NCBI RefSeq assembly: GCF_002237645.1
Contig: NZ_MJUZ01000023.1
Coordinates: 1 to 38,703 of the forward strand
Length of the DNA: 38,703 bases
From: Desulfovibrio sp. MES5
GTDB lineage: Bacteria > Desulfobacterota > Desulfovibrionia > Desulfovibrionales > Desulfovibrionaceae
Direction of reading: 5' to 3'
A program made the position numbers and the translations under genes. The first letter of the stretch is position 1, and the number at the start of each line of letters is the position of its first letter. Under the pieces are notes generated by a model that had not been told where the DNA came from, ran no database searches, and saw only the letters and a list, made by a program, of their open reading frames with translations. Of the stretch, positions 1-8,603 are shown piece after piece.

Positions 1-70
1 AACTTGGAAGTTAAGCTCTCCATCGTCGATGATACTGCATAACGTCATGTGGGAAAGTAGACCGCTGCCA
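1..70 (+). rRNA. rrf: 5S ribosomal RNA, 3' part (cut by window start)
   Basis: The first 70 bases match the 3' portion of bacterial 5S rRNA: the GAAGTTAAGCTCTCCATCG segment, GATGATACTGC, then CATGTGGGAAAGTAG and the closing CCGCTGCCA. The 5' part lies outside the window, so an rRNA operon most likely enters from the left. A hairpin terminator follows directly. Confidence 0.88.
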
Positions 71-79
71 ACATCTTTT

Positions 80-120
80 AAAGCTCCCCGCTGCATCCTG
101 CGCGGGGAGCTTTGTTATTT
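80..120 (+). terminator. Rho-independent terminator of the rRNA operon
   Basis: A perfect 12-bp stem pairs 80-91 with 102-113 (AAAGCTCCCCGC and its complement) around a 10-base loop, and a T-rich tail GTTATTTT follows. It sits about ten bases after the 5S end, as expected for an rRNA operon. Confidence 0.85.
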
Positions 121-263
121 TACGCCAAAGCCGTTTCTCCGCTCTGCCGTCCTTATCCGTAGCGCTGCTGTCTGTTCCCCTAAGCCGCAAGAACGGCCAA
201 GGGGAATGCCCTTTCTGGGCACGTTTCACGCAGCACGGCTCCAACCTCGCCTACGGCTAAGGC

Positions 264-352
264 AACGTCATGTGGGATCGCTGCTGGCCTCATCCGCAAA
301 GCGCTTATAGCGCTAACGGCTGAGGCAAAGTAGACCGCTGCCAACATCTTTT
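264..352 (+). pseudogene. Interrupted duplicate of the 5S rRNA 3' tail
   Basis: Bases 264-277 repeat 41-54 exactly (AACGTCATGTGGGA), and 327-352 repeat the rest of the tail (AAAGTAGACCGCTGCCAACATC and on), identical to the copy at 54-79. Between them are 49 extra bases (278-326) that can fold through GCCTCA (287-292) and TGAGGC (321-326), with a GCGCT/AGCGC hairpin inside. Nothing resembling the 5' half of a 5S gene is visible just upstream. I read it as the tail of a lost or rearranged rRNA copy, broken by a small insertion; it is unlikely to make functional 5S. Confidence 0.7.
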
Positions 353-353
353 C

Positions 354-390
354 AAAAGCCCTTCGCTGCTCAAGCGCGGAGGGCTTTTTG
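354..390 (+). terminator. Second rRNA-type terminator
   Basis: The stem AAAAGCCCTTCGC (354-366) pairs with 376-388, with one G-T pair and a nine-base loop, and ends in a T run. It follows the broken 5S tail at the same distance as the first terminator follows the intact tail, so tail and terminator appear to have been duplicated as a unit, although the stem sequences differ. Confidence 0.8.
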
Positions 391-549
391 TCGTTCTGCG
401 GCAGGGCATTGCCTCATCATTCGCTTTCTTTCCTCATACCTATTGCCGTCTGTTACTGCTTTGACCCATATTGCTGATGTTCCTGGCCAATGATACGGCT
501 TGTATTCGACAAAGCATGGCGCGTTATAGGTCGTATCAACGAGGCACAC

Positions 550-1170
550 ATGAATTTAGACAAGGTTCATCCGTCATGGCAAAACATCCCTTCACTCTAT
601 GAGCGCCATGCGGAGTATTTTGATAAATCGCGCGGGAAAAATCTTGCCGAACAGCCGTGGCTGGATATGTTTCTTGCCACAGCAGGTCCTGCCAGCGATA
701 TTCTTGATTTGGGCTGCGGTTCGGGCGAGCCGCTGGCTGCCTACTGCATTGCCAAGGGGCACAAGGTAACGGGCGTTGACGTCTCAGCTCCGCTGTTGGC
801 CCTGTGTAAAGCGCGGTTCCCAGATCAGGCGTGGTTGCTTGGTGACATGCAGCATTGTCAGTTGGGCAAAAAGTTCACGGGCATTATGGCCTGGGACAGT
901 TTTTTTCACCTTCCCCCAGATGGGCAGCGTGGTATGTTCGCTGTATTCCAGCGTCATGCTGCACCCGGAGCCGCACTCATGTTTACCTCTGGCCCGGGTG
1001 GCGGGGAGGCCATCGGGACGTTTCAAGGCGAGGAGTTGTACCACGCCAGCCTGGACGCAGATGAGTATGCTGGCCTTCTGCCTTCCCACGGCTTTGCGCT
1101 GATGCGACATGTAGTTGAAGATCAAAACTGTGGCGGCCATACCATCTGGCTGGCCCGTTGTTTGGACTGA
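550..1170 (+). CDS. Class I SAM-dependent methyltransferase
   Basis: This 206-residue protein has the Rossmann-fold methyltransferase signature: motif I reads DILDLGCGSGEP near residues 50-61, followed by the VTGVDVS acidic-loop motif at the end of strand 2 and an aromatic LLGDMQH segment. The reading frame is open from 490, but the ATG at 550 is preferred because GAGG lies just upstream and the sequence from MNLDKVHP suits the family better. The substrate cannot be read from the sequence. Relatives of this size (Methyltransf_11/25 groups) act on small molecules, quinones, RNA or protein. The gene stands alone, with more than 300 non-coding bases after it, and faces the minus-strand methyltransferase at 1499-2263 tail to tail. 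Confidence 0.8.
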   Translation: MNLDKVHPSWQNIPSLYERHAEYFDKSRGKNLAEQPWLDMFLATAGPASDILDLGCGSGEPLAAYCIAKGHKVTGVDVSAPLLALCKARFPDQAWLLGDMQHCQLGKKFTGIMAWDSFFHLPPDGQRGMFAVFQRHAAPGAALMFTSGPGGGEAIGTFQGEELYHASLDADEYAGLLPSHGFALMRHVVEDQNCGGHTIWLARCLD

Positions 1171-1410
1171 TTGCAGGATGTTCCGGGAAATTTTTTTAAT
1201 CGCGCCAAGCAGAGGTTTACGCAGGGTGGTTTGCCACAAACCCTACGAAAGGTGGCTTTGACATGTGGCCCCGGGCGCTTGATGTGCCAGTCGCATGTAT
1301 AAGCCTCTCGCATGCTGGCTCAGACAGCTATTAAGATTGCGTGATGTCTTTCTGATGCGGTCTTGGACCCTTGCCTCAGATAGGAAAATTCGGTGTTCTT
1401 AAATTACACC

Positions 1411-1476
1411 AAGAGTTTTAAGGGGGAATGGGGAATATGCCCTTTTTGCAAAAAGCCTCTAGCAAAGTATTTCAAA
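1411..1476 (-). repeat. Intergenic repeat element, copy 1 (terminator-like)
   Basis: The gap between 1171 and 1498 holds no gene. Read on the minus strand, 1476 down to 1411 contains TTTGAAATACTTTGC, then TTTTTGCAAAAAGG, a C-rich CCCCATTCCCCC tract and TAAAACTCTT. The same order of blocks appears on the plus strand at 19065-19140 after flgH. Both copies start shortly downstream of a stop codon and read in the gene's direction, which suggests a dispersed repeat acting as transcription end or mRNA stabiliser. Confidence 0.6.
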
Positions 1477-1498
1477 ATAAAACAGCTCTGGAACCTTG

Positions 1499-2263
1499 CT
1501 ACCGCGCCATCAGTGCAAACACGCCCCACCCGAGGTATTCACGGCTGTAGGTAACGTAGCGCAGGGGCTCAGTCGTCAGCTGGTCCCGAACTTCCTTTGC
1601 AAAATCATCGTCCGGGTTGGCTTCGAGCCAGCGGCGCATGGTCAGCCACTTGGCCGCCTCGTACCTGTCCCATCCTTCCAGATCAGCCAGCACCATCTCC
1701 ACAACGTCGTAGTTGAGGTCTTGGAAATGGGCGACAAGTTCGGGGAGCGTGCGGAAGTCGTCAATGGAGCTGGCGAGGCATCCCCTGGCCACTTCTTCCG
1801 TTGGCGGCAACTGCAGCCAGTATGGCTCGCCGACAAGAATAATACCCCCGGCGCAAAGGCTCTTTTCGAGAAGCTCAATGGTGCCGTCGACCCCGCCGCC
1901 GATCCAGGTGGCCCCTATGCAGGCCGCTACATCAACCTTTACGTCCGCGATATAGCCTGCGGCATCGTTGTGGATGAACGTGACCTTGTCGGCAACGCCA
2001 AGTTCAACGGCGCGCTGCTTGGCCTGTTGGGAAAACAGCTGGCTCATATCGACGCCGATGCCGGTAATTCCGTAATCACGCGCCCACGTGCACAGCATTT
2101 CGCCGGACCCGCTGCCAAGGTCCAGTATGCGGGTTCCCGCTTTGAGGCGTAAGGCCGCGCCCAACATGGCAAGCTTTTCAGCCGTGTAGGGGTTATGAAT
2201 GCGGTGGGCGCTTTCAGTAATGGTGAATATGCGTGGGATATCCAATGCAGTGCTTCCTTTCAT
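1499..2263 (-). CDS. Class I SAM-dependent methyltransferase
   Basis: This protein of about 254 residues contains a clear SAM-binding motif, RILDLGSGSGEM, near residue 45, followed by GITGIGVDMS at the end of the next strand and VTFIHNDAAGY. The rest (HFQDLNYDVVEMVLADLEGWDRYE, then EPLRYVTYSREYLGWGVFALMAR at the C-terminus) matches a group of stand-alone methyltransferases found in many proteobacteria, whose substrate I cannot name. The frame is open up to 2356. I chose the ATG at 2261-2263 because family members begin close to the MKGSTALDIPRIF segment; no strong ribosome-binding site decides it. An intergenic repeat lies just past its stop. Confidence 0.78.
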   Translation of the reverse strand: MKGSTALDIPRIFTITESAHRIHNPYTAEKLAMLGAALRLKAGTRILDLGSGSGEMLCTWARDYGITGIGVDMSQLFSQQAKQRAVELGVADKVTFIHNDAAGYIADVKVDVAACIGATWIGGGVDGTIELLEKSLCAGGIILVGEPYWLQLPPTEEVARGCLASSIDDFRTLPELVAHFQDLNYDVVEMVLADLEGWDRYEAAKWLTMRRWLEANPDDDFAKEVRDQLTTEPLRYVTYSREYLGWGVFALMAR

Positions 2264-2405
2264 GACCGTTTTCTGACGCCGATTTTTTGATGTCTGCAAT
2301 AATTGTTGCGTGGAGCGACATAAACGAAAAAACGAGGACGTGAACATTGAAAGCATCGTAGTCTGGGCTGTTTATTAATATCGTATGTATCAGTGTAATT
2401 GCAAT

Positions 2406-2440
2406 AAAAAATCCCTCTGGCTGAGCCAGAGGGATTTTAT
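2406..2440 (-). terminator. Terminator downstream of hypC, probably bidirectional
   Basis: The arm AAAATCCCTCTGG (2408-2420) pairs with CCAGAGGGATTTT (2426-2438) around a five-base loop. Read on the minus strand, the stem ends in TTTTTTATTG, which fits termination of hypC transcription coming from 2609. The plus-strand side has only TTTTA. Confidence 0.8.
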
Positions 2441-2608
2441 GTAGGTATGATGAACAGTTTTGCGAGCGCGGCAGGCTGAACTGATGCGCCCTGCGCCGCA
2501 GGGTGGTCAAAAAATCACGCCAATTCCCGAGGCGTTGCTCAGGTGTCGTCAGGCGTAGTTGATCATAGTCAGGCGTCGCCAATCAGGCGCGGCCCAAAAG
2601 CCGGACTG

Positions 2609-2860
2609 CTAAAATTGCGGCGGGCCGTCTTCCAGAGCTTGGGCCAGTTCGCGCAGGGCAGACAGGCTTTCTTCCGCTTCAGTGGGGCTCAGCGTGTGCA
2701 GGGCAAAGCCCGCGTGCACAATAACGTAGTCGCCGATATTGGGCTCTTCGGGCAAAAGCATGACAGAAGCGTTCAAAAAAGTCTGGCTTTCACCCACGCG
2801 AACGCGGGCCATACCTTCACCAAAAAGTTCTTCAATACGGGCGGGAATGGCAAGACACAT
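2609..2860 (-). CDS. hypC: Hydrogenase maturation chaperone HypC/HybG/HupF
   Basis: This 83-residue protein starts with MCLAIPA, the hallmark of HypC proteins. The N-terminal cysteine carries the iron-dicyano-carbonyl unit during assembly of the NiFe hydrogenase active site, together with HypD. Other family signatures are the beta-barrel core and GDYVIVHAGFAL, where the conserved histidine lies. Length is typical for the family (75-95). A good ribosome-binding site, AAGAGGT, lies upstream of the ATG. The gene is alone: no hypD, hypE, hypF or hydrogenase structural gene is adjacent, so its partners must lie elsewhere. It diverges from ileS across about 290 bases. Confidence 0.93.
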   Translation of the reverse strand: MCLAIPARIEELFGEGMARVRVGESQTFLNASVMLLPEEPNIGDYVIVHAGFALHTLSPTEAEESLSALRELAQALEDGPPQF

Positions 2861-3152
2861 AGTTACCTCTTGTCAGGCAGATAAACACCGTTGCGGTTTC
2901 GGCAAGCCCTTGGGCGTCCACAAGCCGCCGCAAGCTGAAGGAAATGCAGCTTACCAGCCCGGGCAGGAGTAGGCAAGCAGCCGGGGCGGAAGATCTTTTT
3001 GCCGAAATTGTTTTTGTTTGCCGCATCAGCGCGTCAGGCAACGCGAGGTACTTGCGAATCCTTGACTTTAGGCGTCTCTTTGCCCAAACTACAGTGATTT
3101 TTCTCACCGCTAATGACATTTTTTTCTTGCGACATCAGTGCCGGGAGCCCCA

Positions 3153-5969
3153 ATGAGTGATTATAAAAAAACGCTGAATTTGCCCCAAACCGCCTTTCCT
3201 ATGAAAGCCAATCTGGCCCAGCGCGAGCCGGAAACCCTCAAGAAGTGGGAATCCATTAATGCCTGTGCCGCCATGGTGGAAGCTTCGGGCAGCAAGGGAA
3301 CCTACATCCTGCATGACGGCCCGCCCTACGCCAACGGGCACATTCACATGGGCACGGCGCTGAACAAGATTCTCAAGGACATTATCGTCAAGTCCCGCAA
3401 CATGGCGGGCTATACGTCGCGCTATGTGCCCGGCTGGGACTGCCACGGCCTGCCCATCGAACATAAGGTGGAGCAGGAACTCAAAGAAAAGAAAAAAGAA
3501 CTTCCGGCCCATGTGGTGCGCAAGCTCTGCCGTGAATACGCCTCCAAGTGGATTGACGTGCAGCGCAAGGAATTCAAGCGCCTGGGCGTGCTCGGCAACT
3601 GGGAAGACCCCTATATGAGTATGAAGCCCGCGTATGAGGCGGCCACGGCTGACGAACTGGCCAAGTTTGTGGCCACTGGCGGCGTGGTGCGCTCCAAAAA
3701 GCCCATTTACTGGTGCTGCTCCTGCCATACGGCGCTGGCCGAGGCTGAGGTGGAATACTATGACCACACCTCGCCCTCGATCTATGTGCCTTTCGCCCTG
3801 CCCGACGAAGGCCTCAAAAAGGTCTTTGCCGCCGCCGATCCTTCCCGCGCGAAGGTGGTCATCTGGACCACAACGCCCTGGACCCTCCCGGACAACATGG
3901 GCATCTGCCTGCACCCCGAATTCACCTACGCCCTGGTGGAAGCCGCCGGCAGCCAGTATATTCTCGCCGAAGAACTGGTGAAAACCTGCGCCGGCACCTT
4001 TGGCTGGAGCGACTACACCATCCTTGACCGCGCGCCCGGCGTGAAATTTGAAGGCCTCAAGGCGCGGCACCCCTTCTATGACAGGGAGTCCCTCGTCATT
4101 CTGGGCCAGCATGTGACCCTGGACGCGGGCACGGGCTGCGTGCATACCGCGCCCGGTCATGGCCGCGAAGACTATGAAGTGGGCCTCAAATATGGCCTTG
4201 AAGTCTATTCGCCCATGGACGACGCGGGGCGCTTTTTGCCCAGCGTGGAATTTTTCGCTGGCCTGAATGTTTTTGAGGCCAACCCAAAGGTTATTGAAAA
4301 GCTTGAAGAAGTTGGCGCATTGCTGCAAAAGGCCAAGATCAAGCACTCCTACCCGCACTGCTGGCGCTGCAAGGAGCCTGTCATCTTCCGTGCGACCACC
4401 CAGTGGTTTATCAGCATGGAAAAGAACGACCTGCGCGGCCGCGCCCTCAAGGCCATTGACGATCAGGTGCGCTGGATTCCCGCCTGGGGCCGCGAACGTA
4501 TCCATAATATGGTGGAATTTCGCCCCGACTGGTGCATCTCGCGCCAGCGTCAGTGGGGCGTGCCCATCATGGCCCTGCTGTGCGAAGACTGCGGCGAGGC
4601 CTGGAATGATCCCGACTGGATGCATGAAATGGCCGCGCGCTTCGCCAGCCACCCCACGGGCTGCGACTACTGGTACGAAGCCGATCTGAAAGACATCGTG
4701 CCCGAAAAGCTCGCCTGTCCGCATTGCGGCGGCAGCCACTGGAAGCGCGAAACCGACATTCTGGACGTGTGGTTCGACTCCGGCACAAGCTTTGCCGCGG
4801 TGCTGGAAAAGCGCCCCGAGCTGGGCTTTCCGGCTGACCTGTATATGGAAGGTTCCGACCAGCACCGGGGATGGTTCCACAGCTCCCTGCTGGTCAGCGA
4901 AGGCACGCGCGGCTGCGCGCCCTACCGCTCCGTGCTTACCCACGGCTACGTGGTGGACGGCGACGGGCGCAAGATGTCCAAGTCCATCGGCAATGTCATC
5001 GCGCCGCAGGAACTCATTGAAAAATTCGGGGCCGAAATCGTGCGCCTGTGGGTTTCTTCGGTGGAATACCGCGAAGATATCCGCATTTCGGACGAAATCC
5101 TTGGCCGCCTTGTGGACGCCTATCGCCGCATCCGCAATACCTGCCGGTTCATCCTCGGCAATCTGAACGACATTTCGGCCGACGATCTGCTGCCGCTGGA
5201 CAAGCTGGAGTCTCTTGACCGCTTTGCCCTGGATGCGGCGGGTCGCGTGCACGAGCGTGTGCAGCAGGCCTATATGGATTTTGACTTCCACAAGGTTTAC
5301 CATACCCTGCACAACTATTGCGTCACCGACCTTTCGTCCGTGTATCTGGATATTCTTAAAGACCGCCTCTACGCCTCGGCTCCGGCCAGCGAAGAGCGGC
5401 GTTCGGCCCAGACAGCCCTGTGGCACATCCTGTGCCTGCTGCTGCGCGACATGGCCCCGGTGCTGTCCTTCACCGCCGAGGAAATCTTCGCCCATCTGCC
5501 CGAAAGCCTGCGCGGCCCGGAACTCACGGTATTTGCCCTGCCGCCGCTGGAAGCTGCGCCCTACCTTCTTGACGAAGGCACGCGCGACGACTGGAACGTG
5601 CTGCTGGCCGTGCGCGGCGCTGTGACCAGGGCCATTGAGCCCATGCGGCGCGAAGGCATCATCGGGCATTCGCTGGACACGCGCGTCACCCTTTTTGTGG
5701 CCGACGAACTGCGCCAGCGGCTTGAGGGCCTGCATACCGACCTGCGCGCCGTGTGCATTGTGTCGCAACTGCAGATGGAAGCTCTGGACCGCGCGCCCCA
5801 GGCGGCGTATCAGGATGAAGAAGTGGCGGGTCTTGCCATCGGCGTTGAGAAGGCGCGCGGCGAAAAATGCGAGCGCTGCTGGATATACAGCACCGAACTT
5901 GGAACCGATCCCGCACATCCCGCCTTGTGCCCGCGTTGCACGGGGGTTATCAAGGCAATGGAATCCTGA
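3153..5969 (+). CDS. ileS: Isoleucyl-tRNA synthetase
   Basis: This cytoplasmic class Ia synthetase charges tRNA-Ile. The HIGH motif appears in [12 protein letters not shown] near residue 55, the family's [12 protein letters not shown] follows, and the KMSKS loop is at K607 ([12 protein letters not shown]). The C-terminus carries the zinc-binding pair CERCW and CPRC typical of bacterial IleRS. About 938 residues is the usual length. A GTG at 3138 would add five residues, but the ATG at 3153 has GGGAG five bases upstream and gives [11 protein letters not shown], the common N-terminus. The stop is followed within five bases by lspA, so the two are co-transcribed, an arrangement widespread in bacteria. 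I saw no T-box leader in the 290 bases before it. Confidence 0.97.
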   Translation: MSDYKKTLNLPQTAFPMKANLAQREPETLKKWESINACAAMVEASGSKGTYILHDGPPYANGHIHMGTALNKILKDIIVKSRNMAGYTSRYVPGWDCHGLPIEHKVEQELKEKKKELPAHVVRKLCREYASKWIDVQRKEFKRLGVLGNWEDPYMSMKPAYEAATADELAKFVATGGVVRSKKPIYWCCSCHTALAEAEVEYYDHTSPSIYVPFALPDEGLKKVFAAADPSRAKVVIWTTTPWTLPDNMGICLHPEFTYALVEAAGSQYILAEELVKTCAGTFGWSDYTILDRAPGVKFEGLKARHPFYDRESLVILGQHVTLDAGTGCVHTAPGHGREDYEVGLKYGLEVYSPMDDAGRFLPSVEFFAGLNVFEANPKVIEKLEEVGALLQKAKIKHSYPHCWRCKEPVIFRATTQWFISMEKNDLRGRALKAIDDQVRWIPAWGRERIHNMVEFRPDWCISRQRQWGVPIMALLCEDCGEAWNDPDWMHEMAARFASHPTGCDYWYEADLKDIVPEKLACPHCGGSHWKRETDILDVWFDSGTSFAAVLEKRPELGFPADLYMEGSDQHRGWFHSSLLVSEGTRGCAPYRSVLTHGYVVDGDGRKMSKSIGNVIAPQELIEKFGAEIVRLWVSSVEYREDIRISDEILGRLVDAYRRIRNTCRFILGNLNDISADDLLPLDKLESLDRFALDAAGRVHERVQQAYMDFDFHKVYHTLHNYCVTDLSSVYLDILKDRLYASAPASEERRSAQTALWHILCLLLRDMAPVLSFTAEEIFAHLPESLRGPELTVFALPPLEAAPYLLDEGTRDDWNVLLAVRGAVTRAIEPMRREGIIGHSLDTRVTLFVADELRQRLEGLHTDLRAVCIVSQLQMEALDRAPQAAYQDEEVAGLAIGVEKARGEKCERCWIYSTELGTDPAHPALCPRCTGVIKAMES

Positions 5970-5974
5970 GGATT

Positions 5975-6511
5975 ATGCGCAGACGTTACCGTATTCTCGG
6001 GGGCATGGCCCTGCTGGCACTGGCGCTTGATCAATTGAGCAAGTATATTGTCATGCAGACCATCCCGGAGCACAGATCTGTTCCGGTGATCCAGGGCCTG
6101 TTTGACCTTGTGAACATACGCAACCGTGGGGCGGCCTTTGGTTTTCTGAACCGCTCCGATATCGAGTGGCAGTTCTGGCTGTTTCTGGTCGCAACGGCAG
6201 TGGCCGCATGGGCCATATTCATGCTGGTTCGCAGCTCGCATGAAGACCCCTGGCTGTTCGCGGGACTGGGGCTGGTTCTGGGCGGGGCACTGGGCAACCT
6301 TGTGGACCGCGTCCGCTTTCGGGCGGTTGTGGACTTTCTGGATGTCTATTGGGGCGACTGGCACTGGCCTGCCTTTAACGTGGCCGACTCGGCCATCTTT
6401 GTGGGGGCCGCCCTGGCCTGCCTCGCCATGTGGCGTCAGCCTTCAGGGGCCGGAGACAAAACGGGCCGTAACGCCGGAAAAGCCTCCGGCAAGGGAGGTA
6501 ATGCCGCATGA
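5975..6511 (+). CDS. lspA: Lipoprotein signal peptidase (signal peptidase II)
   Basis: This 178-residue inner-membrane aspartyl protease removes signal peptides from diacylglyceryl-modified prolipoproteins. The two catalytic aspartates lie in GNLVDRV (D111) and FNVADSAIF (D138), and NRGAAFGF is another family signature. Four hydrophobic segments are visible. The frame is open from 5867 inside ileS, but the ATG at 5975 has GAGG overlapping the ileS stop and gives [23 protein letters not shown], the expected start. The C-terminal 25 residues are a polar, basic tail. Likely substrates nearby are the lipoproteins encoded at 6728 and 18331. Confidence 0.96.
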   Translation: MRRRYRILGGMALLALALDQLSKYIVMQTIPEHRSVPVIQGLFDLVNIRNRGAAFGFLNRSDIEWQFWLFLVATAVAAWAIFMLVRSSHEDPWLFAGLGLVLGGALGNLVDRVRFRAVVDFLDVYWGDWHWPAFNVADSAIFVGAALACLAMWRQPSGAGDKTGRNAGKASGKGGNAA

Positions 6512-6714
6512 TGTTTCATTGGTGGCATGTGGCTCTGGTGATGATTCCTATGATCCCCACGTTGTGGAGCATTATCCACATATGGGGGCATGAGTTTCCT
6601 ACACCGCAGCAACGGGCGCTGTGGCTCGTGCTAGTGGTTTTTTTACCGGTTATCGGCGGTATCATCTATATTTTCACAGGGCGTAAAAAAGCTCTGGGAA
6701 AAGTGCAAATTTGA
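6508..6714 (+). CDS. PLDc_N-domain small membrane protein
   Basis: This 68-residue protein has two membrane helices (about residues 5-25 and 38-58), a short loop, and a basic tail ending [10 protein letters not shown]. The [21 protein letters not shown]...[19 protein letters not shown] pattern matches the phospholipase D-nuclease N-terminal (PLDc_N) domain, a small membrane module also found as a stand-alone protein; it has no catalytic part. Its ATG overlaps the lspA stop (ATGA), indicating translational coupling. Function is unknown, but the context suggests a role at the inner membrane near envelope maintenance genes. Confidence 0.82.
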   Translation: MMFHWWHVALVMIPMIPTLWSIIHIWGHEFPTPQQRALWLVLVVFLPVIGGIIYIFTGRKKALGKVQI

Positions 6715-6727
6715 AAAAGAGGATATT

Positions 6728-7744
6728 ATGCGCACATTCCGTACATTGTGCTTTGTCACGCTGGCTTGCGCTGCTCTGCCGCTGAGCGCCTGCGTATCCG
6801 GCGGCAGCTCCAGCGGGGGCAGCCTCAGCCTTGAACAGCAGGTGCAGCAGCACGATGTGCAGCTGCGTCAGATGCAGCCTTCGCAGGCTGACGCCTGGAA
6901 TCAGATTCAGGCTTTGCGGCAGGAACTGAACACCATGAAAGGGCAGATGGATGACCTTAACAATGCTGGCGGCGCGCGTGCCCTTGTGGACCGCGTGAAC
7001 CGGCATGACGAGGCCCTGCGTCAGGTTGAGCGCAGCATGGCGCTGAACCTGAACCTTGGCGAAGCGCCGTCCGCCACTTCCGCCGCCGCGCCTGTCGCGC
7101 CCACGGGCCAGGTCGCGCCTTCAACCCAGACTGCGCTTCAGACTCCCAGCTACGGGCAGCCTACCTATGGCCAGCCCGCCTACGGTCAGGCCGGCGCCGC
7201 CGGTTCCGTGGCCGCCGGTTCCGCCGGGTATGCCGCTGCCGTGCCCGAAGGCGTGCAGCCTTACGGCGGCCAGACAGCCGCCGCTGCGGCTCCCGCCGCG
7301 GCTCCTGCCGCCAGTACCTGGGGCCAGCCTTCGCCGCAGCCGCAGCCGCAGGTGCAGGCTCCGCAAAAGGATATCTCGCTGGCGCTCTATGACGCTGGCG
7401 TCAATGCCTATAATGCCCGCAAGTATGATGAGGCCCAGCGCTCCTTTGCGGATTTTCTGAAAAACTACAAGAGCCATAATCTGGCTCCCGAGGCGCAGTT
7501 CTACATGGCCGAGTGCTACTTTCAGCGTAATCAGTACGCGGATGCGGCCCTTGCCTATGACAAGGTCATCAAGGACTATCCCAAGTCCTCCAGCGCGCCC
7601 GGCGCTTATCTCAAGCAGGGCATAAGCTTCAGCAAGCTCAACCAGGGCGCGGCCTCCAAGGCTCGCCTGGAAGAACTCATCAAAAAGTATCCCAATTCGC
7701 CCGAAGCGGCCCGCGCCAAGACCTTCCTCAAGACCAACAAGTAA
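6728..7744 (+). CDS. YbgF/CpoB-like TPR lipoprotein of the Tol-Pal type
   Basis: This protein of about 338 residues begins with a signal peptide ending in a lipobox (LSAC, cysteine near residue 22), so it is probably a lipidated envelope protein. A coiled-coil stretch follows (residues 35-105, SLEQQVQQHDVQLRQMQ and on), then a long Ala/Gln/Pro/Tyr-rich linker (about 115-215) with TYGQPAYGQ-type repeats. The C-terminus (about 220-335) has three tetratricopeptide repeats of the YbgF type (YDAGVNAYNARKYDEAQRSF; AQFYMAECYFQRNQYADAALAY; AYLKQGISFSKL). E. coli CpoB lacks the lipid anchor and coordinates PBP1B with Tol during division. Here tolA, tolB and pal are not adjacent, so the exact role is inferred from domains only. 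Confidence 0.85.
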   Translation: MRTFRTLCFVTLACAALPLSACVSGGSSSGGSLSLEQQVQQHDVQLRQMQPSQADAWNQIQALRQELNTMKGQMDDLNNAGGARALVDRVNRHDEALRQVERSMALNLNLGEAPSATSAAAPVAPTGQVAPSTQTALQTPSYGQPTYGQPAYGQAGAAGSVAAGSAGYAAAVPEGVQPYGGQTAAAAAPAAAPAASTWGQPSPQPQPQVQAPQKDISLALYDAGVNAYNARKYDEAQRSFADFLKNYKSHNLAPEAQFYMAECYFQRNQYADAALAYDKVIKDYPKSSSAPGAYLKQGISFSKLNQGAASKARLEELIKKYPNSPEAARAKTFLKTNK

Positions 7745-7829
7745 GTTCCACATGCCGCCGTGCCGTGCTCCGGCGCGGCGGCATTCTATTGCCTTTCCCC
7801 AACAGCGCCCCAAGCGCAAAGGTACACGC

Positions 7830-8468
7830 ATGAGCGACAAAAAGGCCGAACCCGCCGTGTACAGGCAGTTGAGCGCGGACATGCGGCAGGGGCTCAAGGA
7901 TATCTATAAGCAGATTTCCACCGCCTCGCAGAGCAAGCCTCTGACCGATACCGACACGGACGCGCTTTTTCATGAAGCCACCGCCCAGCTGGCCGAAGTG
8001 CTCAAAGCCACGGAAAGCGCCACCATGTCCATTATGGAAGTTGTGGAACGTCATCTTGACTTGCAGGCGCAGAATGCAGAACTCCTGTCGGCTGTGCGCG
8101 AGGGCAGGGCGTCGCAGGGGCAGATTTCGCGGCTCGAAGGCAACAATGCCCTGCTTGGCGACGACCTTACCGGCCTGCTGACGGCCCTGAGCTTTCAGGA
8201 CATCACCGGGCAGCGCATCAAGCGGGTGGTGTCGGCGCTGAACAAGATCGAAAACACCGTGGTGGAGCTGTATATTTCTTCGGGCCTCATCATGGAAGGG
8301 GCGGAAAAAGATCCGAACAAGGACACGGAATCCCTGCAGACCGAGGCTCGCAAAGCTGTGGAGGATTTTCGCCAGCACCGCAAGAAAGCCGATGGTCTTC
8401 AAGGGCCCGACACCAACGGCGTGTCGCAGAGCGCCATTGACGATATGCTCAGCCAGCTTGGCATCTAG
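7830..8468 (+). CDS. cheZ: CheZ-type CheY-phosphate phosphatase
   Basis: This 212-residue helical protein carries the CheZ active-site motif SFQDITGQRIKRVV, with D124 and Q128 matching the Asp and catalytic Gln of E. coli CheZ (LMMAQDFQDLTGQ region). The extreme C-terminus, AIDDMLSQLGI, resembles the CheY-binding tail of E. coli CheZ (VDDLLDSLGF), a strong second match. It would dephosphorylate CheY-P and end the flagellar switching signal. The frame is open from 7752; the ATG at 7830 follows AAGGT. The gene lies between an envelope gene and a nitroreductase, away from any other che gene in this window, though a flagellar cluster lies 7 kb downstream. Confidence 0.88.
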   Translation: MSDKKAEPAVYRQLSADMRQGLKDIYKQISTASQSKPLTDTDTDALFHEATAQLAEVLKATESATMSIMEVVERHLDLQAQNAELLSAVREGRASQGQISRLEGNNALLGDDLTGLLTALSFQDITGQRIKRVVSALNKIENTVVELYISSGLIMEGAEKDPNKDTESLQTEARKAVEDFRQHRKKADGLQGPDTNGVSQSAIDDMLSQLGI

Positions 8469-8524
8469 ACCAGATTGATTTTGTAAAGTTACATGCTCTG
8501 GCATGCCTGGTTCGCAGTTTTTTT

Positions 8525-8556
8525 AAGGCCTCTTGTGAATACGGGAGGCCTTTTGC
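8525..8556 (+). terminator. Rho-independent terminator after cheZ
   Basis: AAGGCCTC (8525-8532) pairs with GAGGCCTT (8545-8552) around a 12-base loop and is followed by TTG. It closes the ileS-lspA-cheZ block about 55 bases after the cheZ stop. Confidence 0.7.
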
Positions 8557-8603
8557 TTACACGGGGCACGACAAACGCTGCCGTTCGCCCAGAGGAGAAT
8601 ATC

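Noticed and set aside
1496..2152. Plus-strand frame of 218 codons opposite the second methyltransferase
   Set aside because: It is antisense to a gene with clear SAM-binding motifs and has no motif of its own.
2881..3152. T-box leader or clear promoter before ileS
   Set aside because: No T-box sequence or specifier structure was seen. TTGACT at 3062-3067 lacks a good -10 partner.
3135..5918. Open frame of 927 codons on the minus strand opposite ileS
   Set aside because: It mirrors ileS codon by codon in a high-GC gene, has no family motifs and no ribosome-binding site, while ileS shows all synthetase motifs.
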